Shown here piece by piece: positions 1 through 11,906 of a stretch of 64,000 nt of DNA (positions are counted from its first letter, which is position 1; each line of letters begins with the position of its first letter). The notes beneath the pieces were generated by a model, which did not search any database, was not told where the DNA came from, and saw only the letters and a program-made list of their open reading frames with translations. This DNA comes from Ceraceosorus guamensis (lineage: Eukaryota; Basidiomycota; Exobasidiomycetes; Ceraceosorales; Ceraceosoraceae). Made by a program: the position numbers and the translations under genes. The stretch is taken from contig NW_020289998.1 of assembly GCF_003144195.1 (NCBI RefSeq), positions 376,459-440,458 on the forward strand, in the 5' to 3' direction.

Positions 1-347
1 GGCACCATCATGGGAATGTCCAGGGCTGCAATGAGTGCGGGATGCAGCGAAATGCAGATGAAACCGCTGGTGTAGAATTTTGTGCATCAGCTTCCTCACC
101 CGACGCAGAGTGCGAGTCGGCAAATATGGAAAGCTCACCTGGTGTGCCGGATGAACCAAGCCATCTGCTCGGTGGTGATGTTTTGCGCAGGGATGATCAA
201 ATCACCTTCATTTTCGCGGTCCTCATCATCCAGAACGATGACAAACTCGCCGCGCTTGATCGCTTCGATGGTGTCTGGGACGCTGTCGAACATGACGCGG
301 GGATGGGCAATGTCGACGCTTGGTGCGAGCGTTGGTGCCGGTACCAT
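1..347 (-). CDS. RIB3: 3,4-dihydroxy-2-butanone 4-phosphate synthase, N-terminal part
   Basis: The enzyme makes the four-carbon riboflavin precursor from ribulose 5-phosphate. The start is the ATG at 347-345. Exon 1 ends at 139, a 72-nt intron (138-67, GTGAGC...CAG) follows, and exon 2 runs from 66 off the left edge. The spliced reading gives [10 protein letters not shown], where the family has RHTSGY(I/V)C, so the junction is well supported. The DHBP-synthase signature is clear: residues 30-50 contain the acidic, Mg-binding stretch [11 protein letters not shown]. Only about 91 residues lie in the window, against roughly 210-240 for a full protein. An upstream in-frame extension to about 671 is open but looks non-coding, and the family has no such N-terminus. 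Confidence 0.93.
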
Positions 348-1922
348 TGCGAGGTGACTGATGGAGATGTGGAGCTTCGCAAGATCAAGATGCGAAGCAC
401 ACTTCCACACTAGTATCAGGGGAAGGGGAGTGACAGAAATGAAGAGTCGCTGAGAAAAGGCAAAGGTGTGGTGCGCGAACCGCAGGAAGGAGAACGTGAT
501 ATCGAGAGGGGAAAGAAGGTGGGATGCAAGATGAGGGAGATGCGGCATCACTTGCCTTCTACCGCGGCCGGTGAAGGAAGGGAAACCCAAGACTCGCGGA
601 TCCGGATTGTGCAATCCGCGTCCAACTCCGCCCGGAAAGCAGCAAGATTGGTCATGAAAGCTGCTTTCCATGCACTTTACTTGTCCTTATTCACGATTCT
701 GTACGTTACGCCTGCTGCAGTCACAAGTGTGAGTCTCGCTCGGCCTTTGTCGAGCCGCAAGTCCCGGTCGCGTTGCGGACTGACCTGTGGCCCGATCACC
801 GCTTGAAAAAGCTTATCGGCGAGAGAGGGTCACGTGAAAAAGGTCCAGCCTATTGATTTGAGTTACGCGCGGTGCTATGGTGGGGCGCGCGCGCGCGCGC
901 GCGCTGCGTCGCACGCATCACATGCAGCATGAGGCATGCAGCAGCACGTTTTATGCAGCTTGCAGACGTCTCCGTTCGGACCCAGATTTCAGCTACAGGC
1001 ACGGGTGTACGATGTTGATTGATGCTTGGCCAGCCCGAGGAGCATCACCGCCCCTGCAGAGTGGTGCATAACGTCTCTGAGGCGCATGGATGAGGGACGG
1101 GCGGGCGGGCGTGCGATGCTCGCTAATGAGGATATTGGCTATGCAGGCATTTGGGCACATGCAGCAGACCAAGCCGCATCATGCAGCGCAAGGCGCTCAG
1201 TCTTGCAAAATCAGCTGTCGTAGTGCCAACTGTGGTGATGAGCCCTCCGTCAAAGGAGCGAGCGGCGAGCGAATTGCATCCGCAAGTCACGAGTCGTGAC
1301 CACCTCCCTCTTCGTGCCACGACTGCTATATACATGCGCACGCTTTTGAATTGCACGCACACATGCAGCAGGCATCCATGCATCAGCGCTAGCATCACAT
1401 AGTATGCGCATCAGAAGCACCGCTCGCCGCGCGGGCGGGCGGAGTAGGGCGCGTACACTCTTGACTGTATACTCCGCGCTGCGTATGAACTACCACTCAA
1501 TCGTGAATACCATTCGTAATTCTTACCTCTTCATCTCCAGCCTCAGTCGTGAGGCTTGCACGTGCAAGCTGCAAACAATGCGCTGATCGCCATCTCTTTG
1601 TAGCAGCAGCAGCATCATCACACCTCTCACAAAGACTGATAGCTTGCGTGGCCGCAGACATTGGCAGCAGCACAACTTCACGAAGACGAAGCCGTAGACA
1701 AGCGATCGCTGTTGTACACGTGCTGCGAGAGAAGAGGTCGCCTGTCAAGTCGGACACTCCTTCTATAGCGGTGCATGCGCAAGGTGCTCTAACACTCAAG
1801 CACGAGTAGCCATCAGCAGCCGAGTCAAAGAAATTCAGCGAGCTTGACTGCCTTGCGTGCTCTAAGCCCAAAACTTCTCCAATCGAATCGCCAGCGACGC
1901 TGCGCTCACACAAAACGCCGTT
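348..1922. other. Intergenic region between divergent RIB3 and TVP38
   Basis: About 1.6 kb without a supported gene. It holds a CACGTG box at 831-836 on the RIB3 side, a (GC)10 run near 885-904, an inverted pair of the dispersed motif at 1286-1301 (AGTCACGAGTCGTGACC), and several GCATGCA-type words. The last 300 bases before TVP38 are ordinary mixed sequence and probably its 5' leader. Open frames here have no similarity I recognise and resemble chance frames in GC-rich DNA. Confidence 0.6.
885..904. repeat. (GC)10 dinucleotide run
   Basis: Ten uninterrupted GC units in the RIB3/TVP38 intergenic region. Alternating GC of this length can adopt Z-DNA in vitro. No function can be read from the sequence. 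Confidence 0.9.
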
Positions 1923-4517
1923 ATGTCGAATCCATACTACCGAACCACGCGGGACGGGGGGCATGCTGGTCAAAGTGGAAGTAGGGACGACGCCGCATCC
2001 AAACGTTTCGATCCGCACCACCATGGCAGTTTCCCAAGGAGCGGCAGCGGCAGCGTTGGTCAAGAGCGAAGTGGAGCCTACGATGGCCCTTCTGGCTCAG
2101 CAGGCATGCGGCCGCAAGTCGAGTATCAACAGGAACCTTACAATCAGTACGCACGCTCCGACGTGGCAACATATGAGCCTGCGACCGGCAAAGCGCCGCG
2201 CGTTGCCGCTGGGCCATTCCAAGTCACCGCGTACAATGGGCCAACAGGCCATGGCACTCACGCAGTGCAGCCTTCTGCCGATTACGCTTTTTCAGATCCT
2301 TATGCTGGTGCTCAGCAACACTACGGCTATCCCAGCCCGAACGTGCCCATCATGCAGCATCACACTGGGCCGTCTGCTGCTCCCGCGCGGCAGAACACGG
2401 GCCCTCAAGCGTACTATACAGACCCATACGCAGAGACATCTCCCGAATCCAGCATCGTGTATCCCCCACAGCCGGGTGGGGCCAATGGTAGCGATCGTCT
2501 AGGTGTGCCGGCGGGAGATGCTCCACGGCCGGACACTCCGGGTCTTCATCCAGACAAGCCTCTGAACAGATCGAAGCTCACACCTGCTCAAGTTAGGATC
2601 GCGGACCAATTTCCAAAGGATCTGGACAAGGAGGGAGGAAGCATGTGGGAAGATGTGAAGCAGATGGCAAGGGATTGGAGGACGTACGTCAGGTGGAGGT
2701 ATCTCCGTGAGTTTGCGAGCTGGATGGGCGGACGATCCGGATAGCGCTGGTGCAAGTGAGATTGGATCGCAACGATTTATTGATGTTAGCCTTCTCCCGC
2801 CTCACAGACTGGTATGTCCTGCTCGTCCTCCTGATTGTGGGCGTTGCTTTGTTGACGATCTACCACAGGCAGATCGTTGACTGGCTCACCCCAATCTCGA
2901 AAAAGGTCAAATCGGTGTCATGGGGTTGGGTCATTGTGGTGGCCATTCTTTTCGTCATCTCTTTCCCACCGCTATTTGGACACGAAATCATCGGGGTGCT
3001 CTGCGGAGTCGTCTATGGTCTCTGGCTAGGCTTCGGCATCCTGTCACTTGGCACGTTGCTTGGAGAAATCGGCAACTTCTATGCGTTCAAGCTGTGCTTG
3101 AAGCGCACGGCGGAAAAGTACGAGCGCAAAAGCATCAATTATGCTTGCATGGCGCACATCACGCGAGAAGGTGGCTTTTTGGTGATTTTGCTTGCTAGAC
3201 TCTCGGCTTTGCCCGGCCATATCTCGACCGCCGTCTTCGCAGTGAGTATGTACAGGTGCCCATCTCTTCGTGCGATCCTCAGCTCACACGCGGGACATGT
3301 GGCTACAGACCATCGGCATGAATTTCTTCGTCTTCACCGCTGCAGCAATTCTGTCCCTGCCTAAGCAGCTTGCAGTCGTATACGTTGGTGTTGCCATCAC
3401 CTCATCTTCTACTGGCGAGGAAAGTCCAAAAGCTAAAGCGATCAAGTGGGTCGTCCTTATCATATCCGCAATCGTGACGATCGGCGCCGCCCTGTACCTG
3501 CACAAGAAGATGGACGAGGCTAGGCCAGAGGTTCAGCGTCGCTTGCGCGCCAGACGCTACACCATGCTCAGCGAGGCGCGCATGACGGAGGCATGGGAGG
3601 CGGAGGGACGAGATGACGCCGCTTCTCCCGCTGGGTCTACCGCAAAACTTTATGGCGATGGTGCTGCCGGTGTATACTCGCGGGACGACTTGCATCAACC
3701 ACCATTTGACGTAGAAGATGGGCGCCGCAAGCCAAGCTCAGCGGCTTGGAGTCGCTGGGCGAACAAAGGTAGCAATCAGTCAGGCGAAGAGGCTGGCCCT
3801 CTGCGCGATCGTGGCGTATCTGCCGAGGGCGATGCGGGAGCGATAGGATTAAGTGTCCTAAATCACAGGGATCAGCCGCCGCAACCCGATCAAAGGCTCG
3901 GTATGGCTCGCTCATACAGCCAAGGAAGCTCTGAAGATGTCCACGAACAGAAAGCCCTGACAGAGGGTGTGCCTGCTTCATATGGCAGGGCGGGTCCTCC
4001 GCCGACATCCTACAACCAAGACTACGTCAATGATCGTGCCGACGCCCACAACGGTTTCCAGCCCAAAGTGCAGGGCCACCGGCTTGCGCCAGGAGGCCAC
4101 CACGGTCAGGAACGATATCAGCATCATTCGGGAGTTGGCTCCATCTACTCTTTACCACCAGGCTCTGAAGACAATCGGTACGGCAATGCAGCTGGTGCGG
4201 GCTCTGCTGCAGCTCGGCGCAATCCCTCGGTCAAAGTACAGCTTCAGGATCGCCAGAATGCCGCAATGACGGCTGTAGCGGATGCGCTTTACGCTGATCG
4301 TACGGTTGCTTCTCCCGCCACTTATCGCACGCAGCCTTTCCCCGAGAATCAGAGAGTGCAGGGTCATGCCGGTACTGGGTCGCAATCTTACCCTTTGCAG
4401 CAGGACGCGGCGAGAACCATGTCCCCAAGGCCCCCTTCATATCAAACAGAGGCTAACGGCGAAAGGGGACAGCCTTCTAATGATTCGCGCTACTCTTATA
4501 GGGGCCAGGCCATGTGA
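1923..4517 (+). CDS. TVP38: TVP38/TMEM64-family Golgi membrane protein
   Basis: Three exons: 1923-2706, 2808-3241 and 3309-4517, giving 808 residues. The middle of the protein is a VTT (SNARE-associated) domain. It has a first membrane segment around HWYVLLVLLIVGVALLTIYH, then the HRQIVDWLTP stretch, the PPLFGHEIIGVLCGVVYG segment, a LLARLSALPGH motif, and after the second intron GMNFFVFTAAAILSLPKQ, which is characteristic of Tvp38. The family sits in Golgi or tubulovesicular membranes and affects vesicle traffic; close relatives of the VTT fold act as lipid scramblases. The N-terminal 260 residues (Gly/Ser/Tyr/Pro-rich) and the C-terminal 300 are low-complexity, so the protein is about 2.4 times the length of the yeast one. 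Both introns restore family sequence exactly at the joins. Confidence 0.92.
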
Positions 4518-5822
4518 TGCTGGAACCTCTGCATCAGGACATCTTCCCCTTTCGCCTCCTGTGTGAGCAGAAATCCCTGCTCGACGGCATTTCTTCACGA
4601 GCTTGCGCAGAACATGGCTCCTTTTCGACTATATATGATCCCGCTTACATGGAGTTTGCGCTTTTGCATTCACCACACGGACTCTAGCGGTCTTTGACTG
4701 CGCCGCCTGCTTCATCAAATTGTAAAAGGCTCTGCTTTCCCCGTTTTCATGACACTTGTGCGTATCAAATCTCCATGACGATGCACGACTGCAAGGCCAA
4801 ACGACAGAAGAGGATGACCAGATGAGCAGATCTTCAGAATAGTAGAATGCAGAGACAGGAGGCATCCGTCATGCTACGTGCATCTCCGAGGGGACGAGGA
4901 GGTGTGCGTAGAGCTTCCGCCTTGCGCTCTCCGTCGCAATGAGGGTGAGGAAAAGGAAGGCGCTTTGTGATTTGAAGGTGACCTTGGCCGCAGTGGTCAG
5001 TGGTATGTGAGTCGTGGTAAGGAACGAGCTGTGCACCTGGGACCGGCAGGTGCGAGGGCAGCCATAGCAATGAGGAAAGGTCGACCGTGCCAGACGCCAA
5101 AGAAGTTCATCGTACATGCAGCTATAGCTCAAGAGCCGCCCTGTTTGGCTGCAAGTCTCTATATATACTTATTGGCATGGCTGCAGCGACCATGCTGGGA
5201 GGAAAATCTGGGACCTCGTGACTCGTGATGATGACTGCGCCAAGTCCCCCAAACCACGTCTGCCCCGCAATCTTGAATCACAAATCGTGAATGAACTGCG
5301 AGTCTGCCGAACGCTGGCGATGGGCCTTGGGGACCTACTGACGCAGCCCTGTCTGCGTAGGGCGCCTATACCGCCGCAAGCGCTGTGACCGCTGATGGAG
5401 CTAATTTCATACAGATTCACAGATCGGCGCGCCGACAAGATGCGTGGAGCGCAATACGTGTACAAAGACCGAGCGGCATGGACCCTTGCATCCAGCACAG
5501 TCATGAGTTCCAGCCATGTCTTCCTCCCTCGCACCGACGCTGATCATTTGCAGCTCAATTTCGAGGTTTGACAGCATTCGGATTGTGCTCCAGTAGTCAT
5601 CGTACTCCTGCTAGGTAGTAGTACGGTACTTATAGGTCTCGCAGAAGCGACTAAGCTCAGAAAGACCCCGAACCGATCCCATTGCATCTGACGTTCTCCA
5701 AACACGAGCGTCATTCGCTACCCGTCAGCGCAGGAAGCATTGGCAGCGTCGCACAGATACCCATAAGGCAATTTGGCCATCAGACTTGTCCTACACTCGC
5801 AGCTTTGAATTGAAAGCCGAGA
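4518..5822. other. Intergenic region, TVP38 terminator side and hexosaminidase promoter
   Basis: About 1.3 kb with no gene I can support. It contains several copies of the TCGTGA word (5218-5230 and 5286-5293) and short AT-rich patches such as atatatactt near 5160. The final 200 bases form the upstream region of the hexosaminidase gene. Open frames on either strand are short and lack recognisable sequence. Confidence 0.5.
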
Positions 5823-8466
5823 ATGCGCCTGGTCGAAAGTTTGCTGCTGACCACGCTTTGCCTCTGTGCAAGTTCGAATGTGAATGCGATCTGGCCCAAA
5901 CCATCTTACATCTCGTACGGCACACCGAGCAAAGATGAGCGAGCCATTCAAGCTCTTCGGGTCGACGTCGACAAGCTCGTCATTGCGCATACAGGCGACT
6001 TGCCCGCCGATCTCATCACTGCGATTGAGAGGAGCAAAAGCAGACTCAAGAGCGACGCGATGCAGCCTTTGATCGTCGGATACGGCGCTTCGAGATCAGA
6101 AAAGATTCAGCAAGCGCCGCTGCTGGAGAAGCTCAAGATCATCCTCGATGGCATCGAACCGCCAGAGGCGGCAGTCACACCAAATGCAGCAACCTCCGCA
6201 ACGCCTGACGAAAAGGCTGCCGAGTCGGTAAAGACCGAAGGTGAAGCAGCCCCGCATCAGCACAAGCAACCTGCGCCAGCCTCAGAAGAGGCGCCACAGG
6301 CCGAGAAGGAGGAGAGGAGACCAGAAGACCCCAATCAGGCGTACACAAAGGCGTCGGATACGAAGGAGCATCCTCCTCCCGAAGCACGGTCAGCCCATCA
6401 ATTCCCCATCGAGGTGTTCGATGCAAGAGAAGCGTCCAGCGACAATACCGACGTCGAAAGTGATCCTCCGACAGAAGCTCAGGTCGAAGTCAAGAAGCCG
6501 GACGAGCCTCTGCAAGCAGATACGCCGTCAGAGCAAAGCCCAAGTGCAGACCGGCCAGCTGATGCTGGTAGCACGAACGCCACCGACACGCCTGTTGCGG
6601 CGACATCAGGTCTTGCCTACGAGATACAACGGGACGTGGAGCTGCTCGACGAGGCATACAGCCTTACTCTGCCCGCAGATGGCTCACCAGCAGTACTCAG
6701 TGCTAATTCCAGCCTCGGCATTTTTGGAGGCTTGACAACGTTTGAGCAACTCTTCTTGTCTTTGCCGAAAGCGGACGAGACGACGCGCTACGTTTGGAAT
6801 GTGCCCATCGACATTCATGACAAGCCTGCTTATCCTTATCGTGGTATCATGGTCGACACAGCGCGCAACTTCATTCCCATTCCGGCACTCAGGCGCACGA
6901 TCGAAGCGGCTTCGTCCGCGAAGCTGAATCAGTTTCACTGGCATATTGTAGACGTGAGCAACGCAAACCGACCACTTGAGACACACTGGCTCCATCACCG
7001 CTAACACCGTCTGCCGACTTTGCTTGCAGGCTCAAAGTTTTCCCCTCAAGCTGGATGGCAACCTCTCAGTCCTGGCTGAGAAAGGCGCCTATTCACAAGC
7101 TGAGACGTATAGTGCTGGCGATGTCAAAGACTTCGTTCAGTATGCCGGCGAGTACGGCATCAACGTCAATGTCGAAGTGAGTGTCCTGGGACAGGCGTCG
7201 ACCCAGTTTATCAGATTGCTCACACCACCACCTTTGTATAAAGATTGATATGCCAGGACATACGTACGAGGGCGTCTTGCAGTACAAGCCCGAGCTGGTC
7301 ACTTGTCCAAACAAGCACGACTGGGCCTTGTAAGTACCACGGTGCCTGCAAAGGCTCGCAAGACTCACTGATAAAACGCGTCGGCTCTTGATGATGATAC
7401 AGCTGGGCAAATGAGCCGCCTTCCGGGCAATTGGCACTAAACAACAGTGCCGTCAATGCGTACGTAAAGGAACTCATACAAGAGACGTCAAAATTGCTCG
7501 CTGGACCCTACTTTGGCCACGGAAATGACGAGGTCAACCTCAAGTGTTACGGGGCCTCAAGCAAGCGAGACATCGACGCTTCATTGTTGAAGCCTTTCAT
7601 CGAGGGTGTGCAAAAGGCAATCGTCGACAGCGGAAAGGCGCCCATGGTCTGGGAAGGTAAGCTTTCCGGTATGACAAATGCGTCCCGTGACCCCTAGTGC
7701 TGAAGTGACCCGCACTCGATTGTCGTCGTCGTAGAGGCGGCAATCGATTTTCCAGAGACTGCCAAGGCCCTGGTGAACGGAACAATCGTAGAGGTCTGGA
7801 CCAGCGTTTCCAACATCGCCAAGGTGCTCGAATCGAACCCAGCTGTACGCGTTATCACTGCCCCTTACCAGGCAGCCTACCTGGACGTCGGACTCGGCAG
7901 CTGGATGGGCGACAGTACTGGTCAATCTTATGCGGATTACGTGACGTGGCAGATGGCCTACGCTTTCGATCCTCTGACGGGCACGCAAGGCATTCCTGAT
8001 GCAAGGAAGCGCGTCCTGGGAGGGGAGATGAATCTCTGGACAGAGCAGGTAGACGAGAATAATCTCGACGCTCTTCTGTGGCCGCGCGCACTAGCTGGCG
8101 CCGAAGTCTATTGGACCGGCGACTCCTGGACGCAAGCCTTCAACGCTGGCAACATCACTACGACTTTCAGCGCAGTCGGCCAGGGTAACACTACTGAAGG
8201 TGCCGAAGCAGCTGAAGCGAACCCCGACAGGCGCGCCATCGCTTGGTCACAAAGGAGCTGGTCTGGATCGAATTTGACAAAGCGCAGTGCTGTAGAGGCG
8301 CTACCAAGGTTGCACGAGCAGCGATATAGGCTTGTCGGGCGTGGAATACAAGCCTCGCCTTTGCAGCCGAAGTGGTGCGCCCTCAGACCCAACCAATGTG
8401 AGTGTTTTGCCCGTGCATTTCGCGTTTGCCCACTTGGCGAAGAGCCACCATTGACCCGCAGTCTGA
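5823..8466 (+). CDS. Secreted beta-N-acetylhexosaminidase (GH20)
   Basis: The enzyme removes terminal GlcNAc or GalNAc from chitin oligomers and glycans, and acts outside the cell or in the vacuole. Exons are 5823-6953, 7030-7176, 7244-7329, 7403-7656, 7735-8397 and a 5-base last exon 8462-8466, giving 761 residues. Residues 1-22 form a signal peptide. A low-complexity Glu/Pro/Ala insert fills roughly residues 120-262, ahead of the zincin-like domain. The GH20 barrel shows PYRGIMVDTARNF, NQFHWHIVD|AQSFPL, IDMPGHTYEG, the catalytic Asp-Glu pair (D497-E498) in FGHGNDEVNL, GGEMNLWTEQVD and the C-terminal LHEQRYRLVGRGIQ. The usual GGDE is GNDE here. The last intron is the weakest part of the model: without it the frame runs on to 8705 into non-family sequence. 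Confidence 0.93.
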
Positions 8467-8767
8467 TCCAATCCCTCAAGGCAACGCGCCTGTCGCCACA
8501 AGCCCATGAGTGCCTTCTCGGAAGGTTCCGAATCTTTCAAAACCGCGCCTCAGCTGTTGAGATAGCGACCCACCATCTTTTGCATTCGCGTCTACACTGG
8601 AACATTCGCCTCCTCGTCATGCTTCTACGTCACGCCGTTGTGCAGGTCCCACTTCATTGTTCGTCTTGTTTGAAATTTCGCACGAGTCGAAGCACGCCGT
8701 GTTGATTGTGAACGCAATCAGAGAGCTCCGCGTGGATTATCGTGATGTATATGGCCTGCGCGTTCCT
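8467..8767. other. Short convergent spacer, hexosaminidase/PCT1
   Basis: About 300 bases between the two convergent stop codons. It should hold both 3' untranslated regions and poly(A) sites. No gene or repeat is seen. Its end extends the hexosaminidase frame to 8705 if the last intron is not removed. Confidence 0.5.
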
Positions 8768-10553
8768 CTAGTCGAAATGGAGCCCAATTTTGGCCAGCTT
8801 ATCGTCGAAAGAGTGCTGCCTGTATTGGCTGACTATTCGGCCTAGCAATTCGCTAGTGCTGACACCAGGAGTCCTGAGCGTGGGCAAAAACTTGCCTTGT
8901 TCCTTGCAGAATCTGTAGATGTCCGAGTTTCCTCCATCTTTGCTGGCGTAGGGCGCTTCGTCGTGAGCCACGTAGTCGATCTGCAATCGATCGATGAGGG
9001 ACTGATCGATGATCCACGGCGCATCTTCCAACACCTCATCCACCCAGCGGCAATTGCGCACGGAAGCATAGCGCTCTGCCGAGTTGAGCACGGGCTCATT
9101 CTTGTGCTGGGCGCAAGATGCGGAAGATACGACTCCCACGATGAGATGGACGCATGGGAAGAAGTGCTTCGCTTGACGCAGCTGCAATGAGTGCCTGAAG
9201 AGGTTGATGAGGAATTCATCAGAGAGGCTCACAGACCATCGGCGTTGCGTTGGGCGGGACTCACGCGTAATGAAAGAGATCGTACACTCCATCAGCGTAG
9301 ATTCGCACAGGTCTGTTGGGATTGCGACCTCCATCGGGAGGTAGATTGATGCGATAGTCTCGCAAAGGATCGGGCTCGTAAATAGCTTTCCGAATGTAAT
9401 CCCGGATGGTGTCGGGTGTGGAAATGGGCACTGGAGCCTCCGAGTGAGGCGTTTCCGCTCGATCATTGCTCGTGAGCTGAGAGGGATCTCCCACCGCCCA
9501 CGAGTGCGAAGGCGCCTCTCGAGGTGCCGTGCCAAATGCCGAGAGGGATGCACTAGAGTTCGGGAAATTTGCGGATGCTGATGCTGCCGACACTGCTTGA
9601 GGTTGAGACTGCTGCTGGGTCTGCCCAGCGTAGGATCGAGCGGCAAACTCTACATCCCCATCATAGGGACTTGCTGCTGTGACATCGGAATCACGCTCGG
9701 TTGCAGTGCTCCTTGAGATGTCCAGATTTGTCTCGGTGTCCGTGTCCGCGTCTGCATGAAAGCGCGGTGAGAGGGACACTCCTTGCAGTAGATTCGTAGT
9801 GGCGGCGATGTTGGGTACCATGGCATTATTGAGCTGCTTTGGCTCTACACCTCTCGGCGTGGGAACCGCCGTACCTGTGCTAGTGACGTTGCCTCCTACT
9901 GCAGGTGCCGGAAGCGCACCAAGATCCAGTCTAGGACTTCTGTTACGCAGCAACGAGCCCTTGACGCCATGTCCTGGACCGTCGCCGCCGCTTCCAGCAC
10001 TGCTCGAATCGCTGCCATGGGTTCTGCTCTTGCGAGCATCCAGTCCTACTGGCCGAGGAGCGTCGCTGCTCGAACTGCTCAGCGCTGCGCTAGCTCGTTC
10101 GAGTGTTTGAGCCACGGTTGCATCCCGAGCGGCGTATGCGTTCAGCAAGCCTGCGCTAGGCCTCCTGGCGCTGCTCGCTGCTCCGATACCTGATTCGGCA
10201 CTTGCAGTCTCGGCAACAGATTGGCTAGCATGGCCGGTGCTGGTGCTGAGACGTCTGGGACTGCTAGTACCAGGCGTCTTGTCACCCATCGATGCCATGG
10301 CTGCTGCAGCCCCTGCAGACGGCCTTCTGGGGTTTGACTCGACCAGCGCGCGATCCCGAGCTGATGTTGGCAGGGACGCGGCAGCTGCAGAGGCTGCGAG
10401 GGCTGAGAGGTGCGAAGAGGAAGATCTATGCACCGATGCCCTCATCGACGAGGCGCTGTCCGAAGCGCCAGAGATGTCGTCGTTGTCCTCCTGTATTGGA
10501 CCCAAAGGCGGAAGCAATGCATGAGCGGAAGACGGGCGCTGAAACAATTGCAT
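8768..10553 (-). CDS. PCT1: CTP:phosphocholine cytidylyltransferase
   Basis: The enzyme makes CDP-choline, the rate-setting step of phosphatidylcholine synthesis in the Kennedy pathway. Exon 1 is 10553-9265 and exon 2 is 9194-8768, split by a 70-nt intron, giving 571 residues. Residues 1-400 are Ser/Ala-rich and probably disordered. The catalytic domain starts at RPVRIYADGVYDLFH. The spliced nucleotide-binding signature reads H428-Y-A-H431, where the family has HxGH. NCRWVDEV, IDYVAHDEAPY and RTPGVSTSELL follow as expected. The protein stops about 20 residues after that, so the C-terminal amphipathic membrane-sensing helix of animal and yeast enzymes is missing. An alternative upstream start at 10735 would add a His-rich leader through a 35-nt intron (10573-10539). 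Every other intron placed here is at least 64 nt, so I prefer 10553. Confidence 0.9.
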
Positions 10554-11906
10554 GATGAGGTGCCAAAACCTACCTCGCTGGCATCTCGACTGCTATTGTC
10601 CTCTGCGTCTGGTCCATCATCCGCCACTGCACTACCGGCTGTTTGGAGCAAATGGTGCTTCTTCTTGCGCAAGTGGCTTGGGAGAGGGTGCGCATGGGAG
10701 TGTGAATGCGCGTGAGAGCGCGATGGAGCTGCCATGCTTGTGTGCACTGGGGTGGGTGATGGTGTAAACCAGGATGTGGAAGGTGATCGTGCGGCCTTGC
10801 GAAGATCACGATTGTCGGTGATAATCGTTCGAAGCCGAATTTGGCTTTGGACGCGCGGCCGCCGATGTAGTTGGCGTTTATCGATTGAGCTTGGTGAGAC
10901 CTGGGTGACCCTGTGTCATCAGCGTGCAAGTAGCAAAGTGCCAGTGAAGCAAGCGTGTGATCGGCGATCAGCGCCTGTTATGATTAGCTTGGCACGATCC
11001 CAGATGAGTGCGAGACGAGACGCTGAGAGTTGAGTGAGGCGAATCACATGCGAAACGGTAGCGCATCGCATCGTACAGTAGTGTCTGATGAAGTGAGTCG
11101 TGAGTGTGAGTACCGGTACGGGCACGCGCGCACGCACGCACCAACGCACCCACGCACGCGCGCACAACGCAACATGCAATCACGAATCACGCCTCGAGTC
11201 CGTGATCCACCGCACAGAATTTCGACGCGGCAAATTACCGTACCATGCACCACCACCATGCAGCCGCAACAGCAGCATCAGAGCGCCCGTGCGCTCGCTC
11301 CACCTTCGCTCGCGCGGATACTCTTCGCTCGATCAGTCGTCGTCATTCAAATTCTTGATTGCATTCAGATTCAATATTTGCGATTCATTCGTGATACAAA
11401 TTCCACCACTCTTGCTTTGGCCTCTGCACTCACAATAATCAAAAATGAACGCACGCGCACGCAGCATACATGATGCATGCTTCATGGGCACGATCCAAGC
11501 TGGTGCGATTCACGTGTTGAGATCGCAATCACGTACAGTATCATCAGAAGTTAGATTCAAATTCAAGTCTTGATGAGTCTTGAGTTAACAAAGGTTTTTG
11601 AGATTCACGATTCAAATTCGGATGCCGTGGGCATAGGCATGACGATCCAGCACGTGATCAGTTGTGTTTTGATGACGCGCGCGCTGCGCACATCGTGACG
11701 TTATGAAGGCCGCTGCTCATTCACGACTCATCAGAGTTCTTTGGTAGTCATTGAGCGACTCCCAATACAACCACAACACTTGCAGAATCCGGTTGACTCC
11801 ACAGGCATGCGGGCATCGTAGCGCAGCTCTGCTTGTCTGCCATAGAAGCACCCGACAACAGTTCTGACAGGCCTGCTCTGTGCCCAGAGTGCGCACATTC
11901 ACGGTC
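10554..11906. other. Divergent promoter region, PCT1 and unknown gene
   Basis: About 1.35 kb. The first 180 bases may encode an upstream PCT1 exon (see that entry). Beyond that are CACGTG sites near 11510 and 11650, several copies of TCACGAAT-type words at 11180-11190 and 11600-11612, and AT-richer sequence with repeated ATTCAAATTC words at 11340-11620. No RNA gene or supported coding frame is seen. Confidence 0.5.

Noticed and set aside
135-671. N-terminal extension of RIB3 upstream of 347
   Set aside because: The family starts close to the ATG at 347 and the extension reads as untranslated sequence; its first codon is not ATG.
1497-2063. 188-residue minus-strand frame overlapping the TVP38 start
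   Set aside because: It begins inside a well-supported exon on the other strand and shows no family features.
3416-3428. GAGGAAAGTCC, which resembles a core motif of RNase P RNA
   Set aside because: It lies inside the third exon of TVP38, in frame, and no other RNase P element surrounds it.
11880-11906. Start of the unknown gene at 11880
   Set aside because: The codon there is GTG; the first ATG in frame is at 11907.
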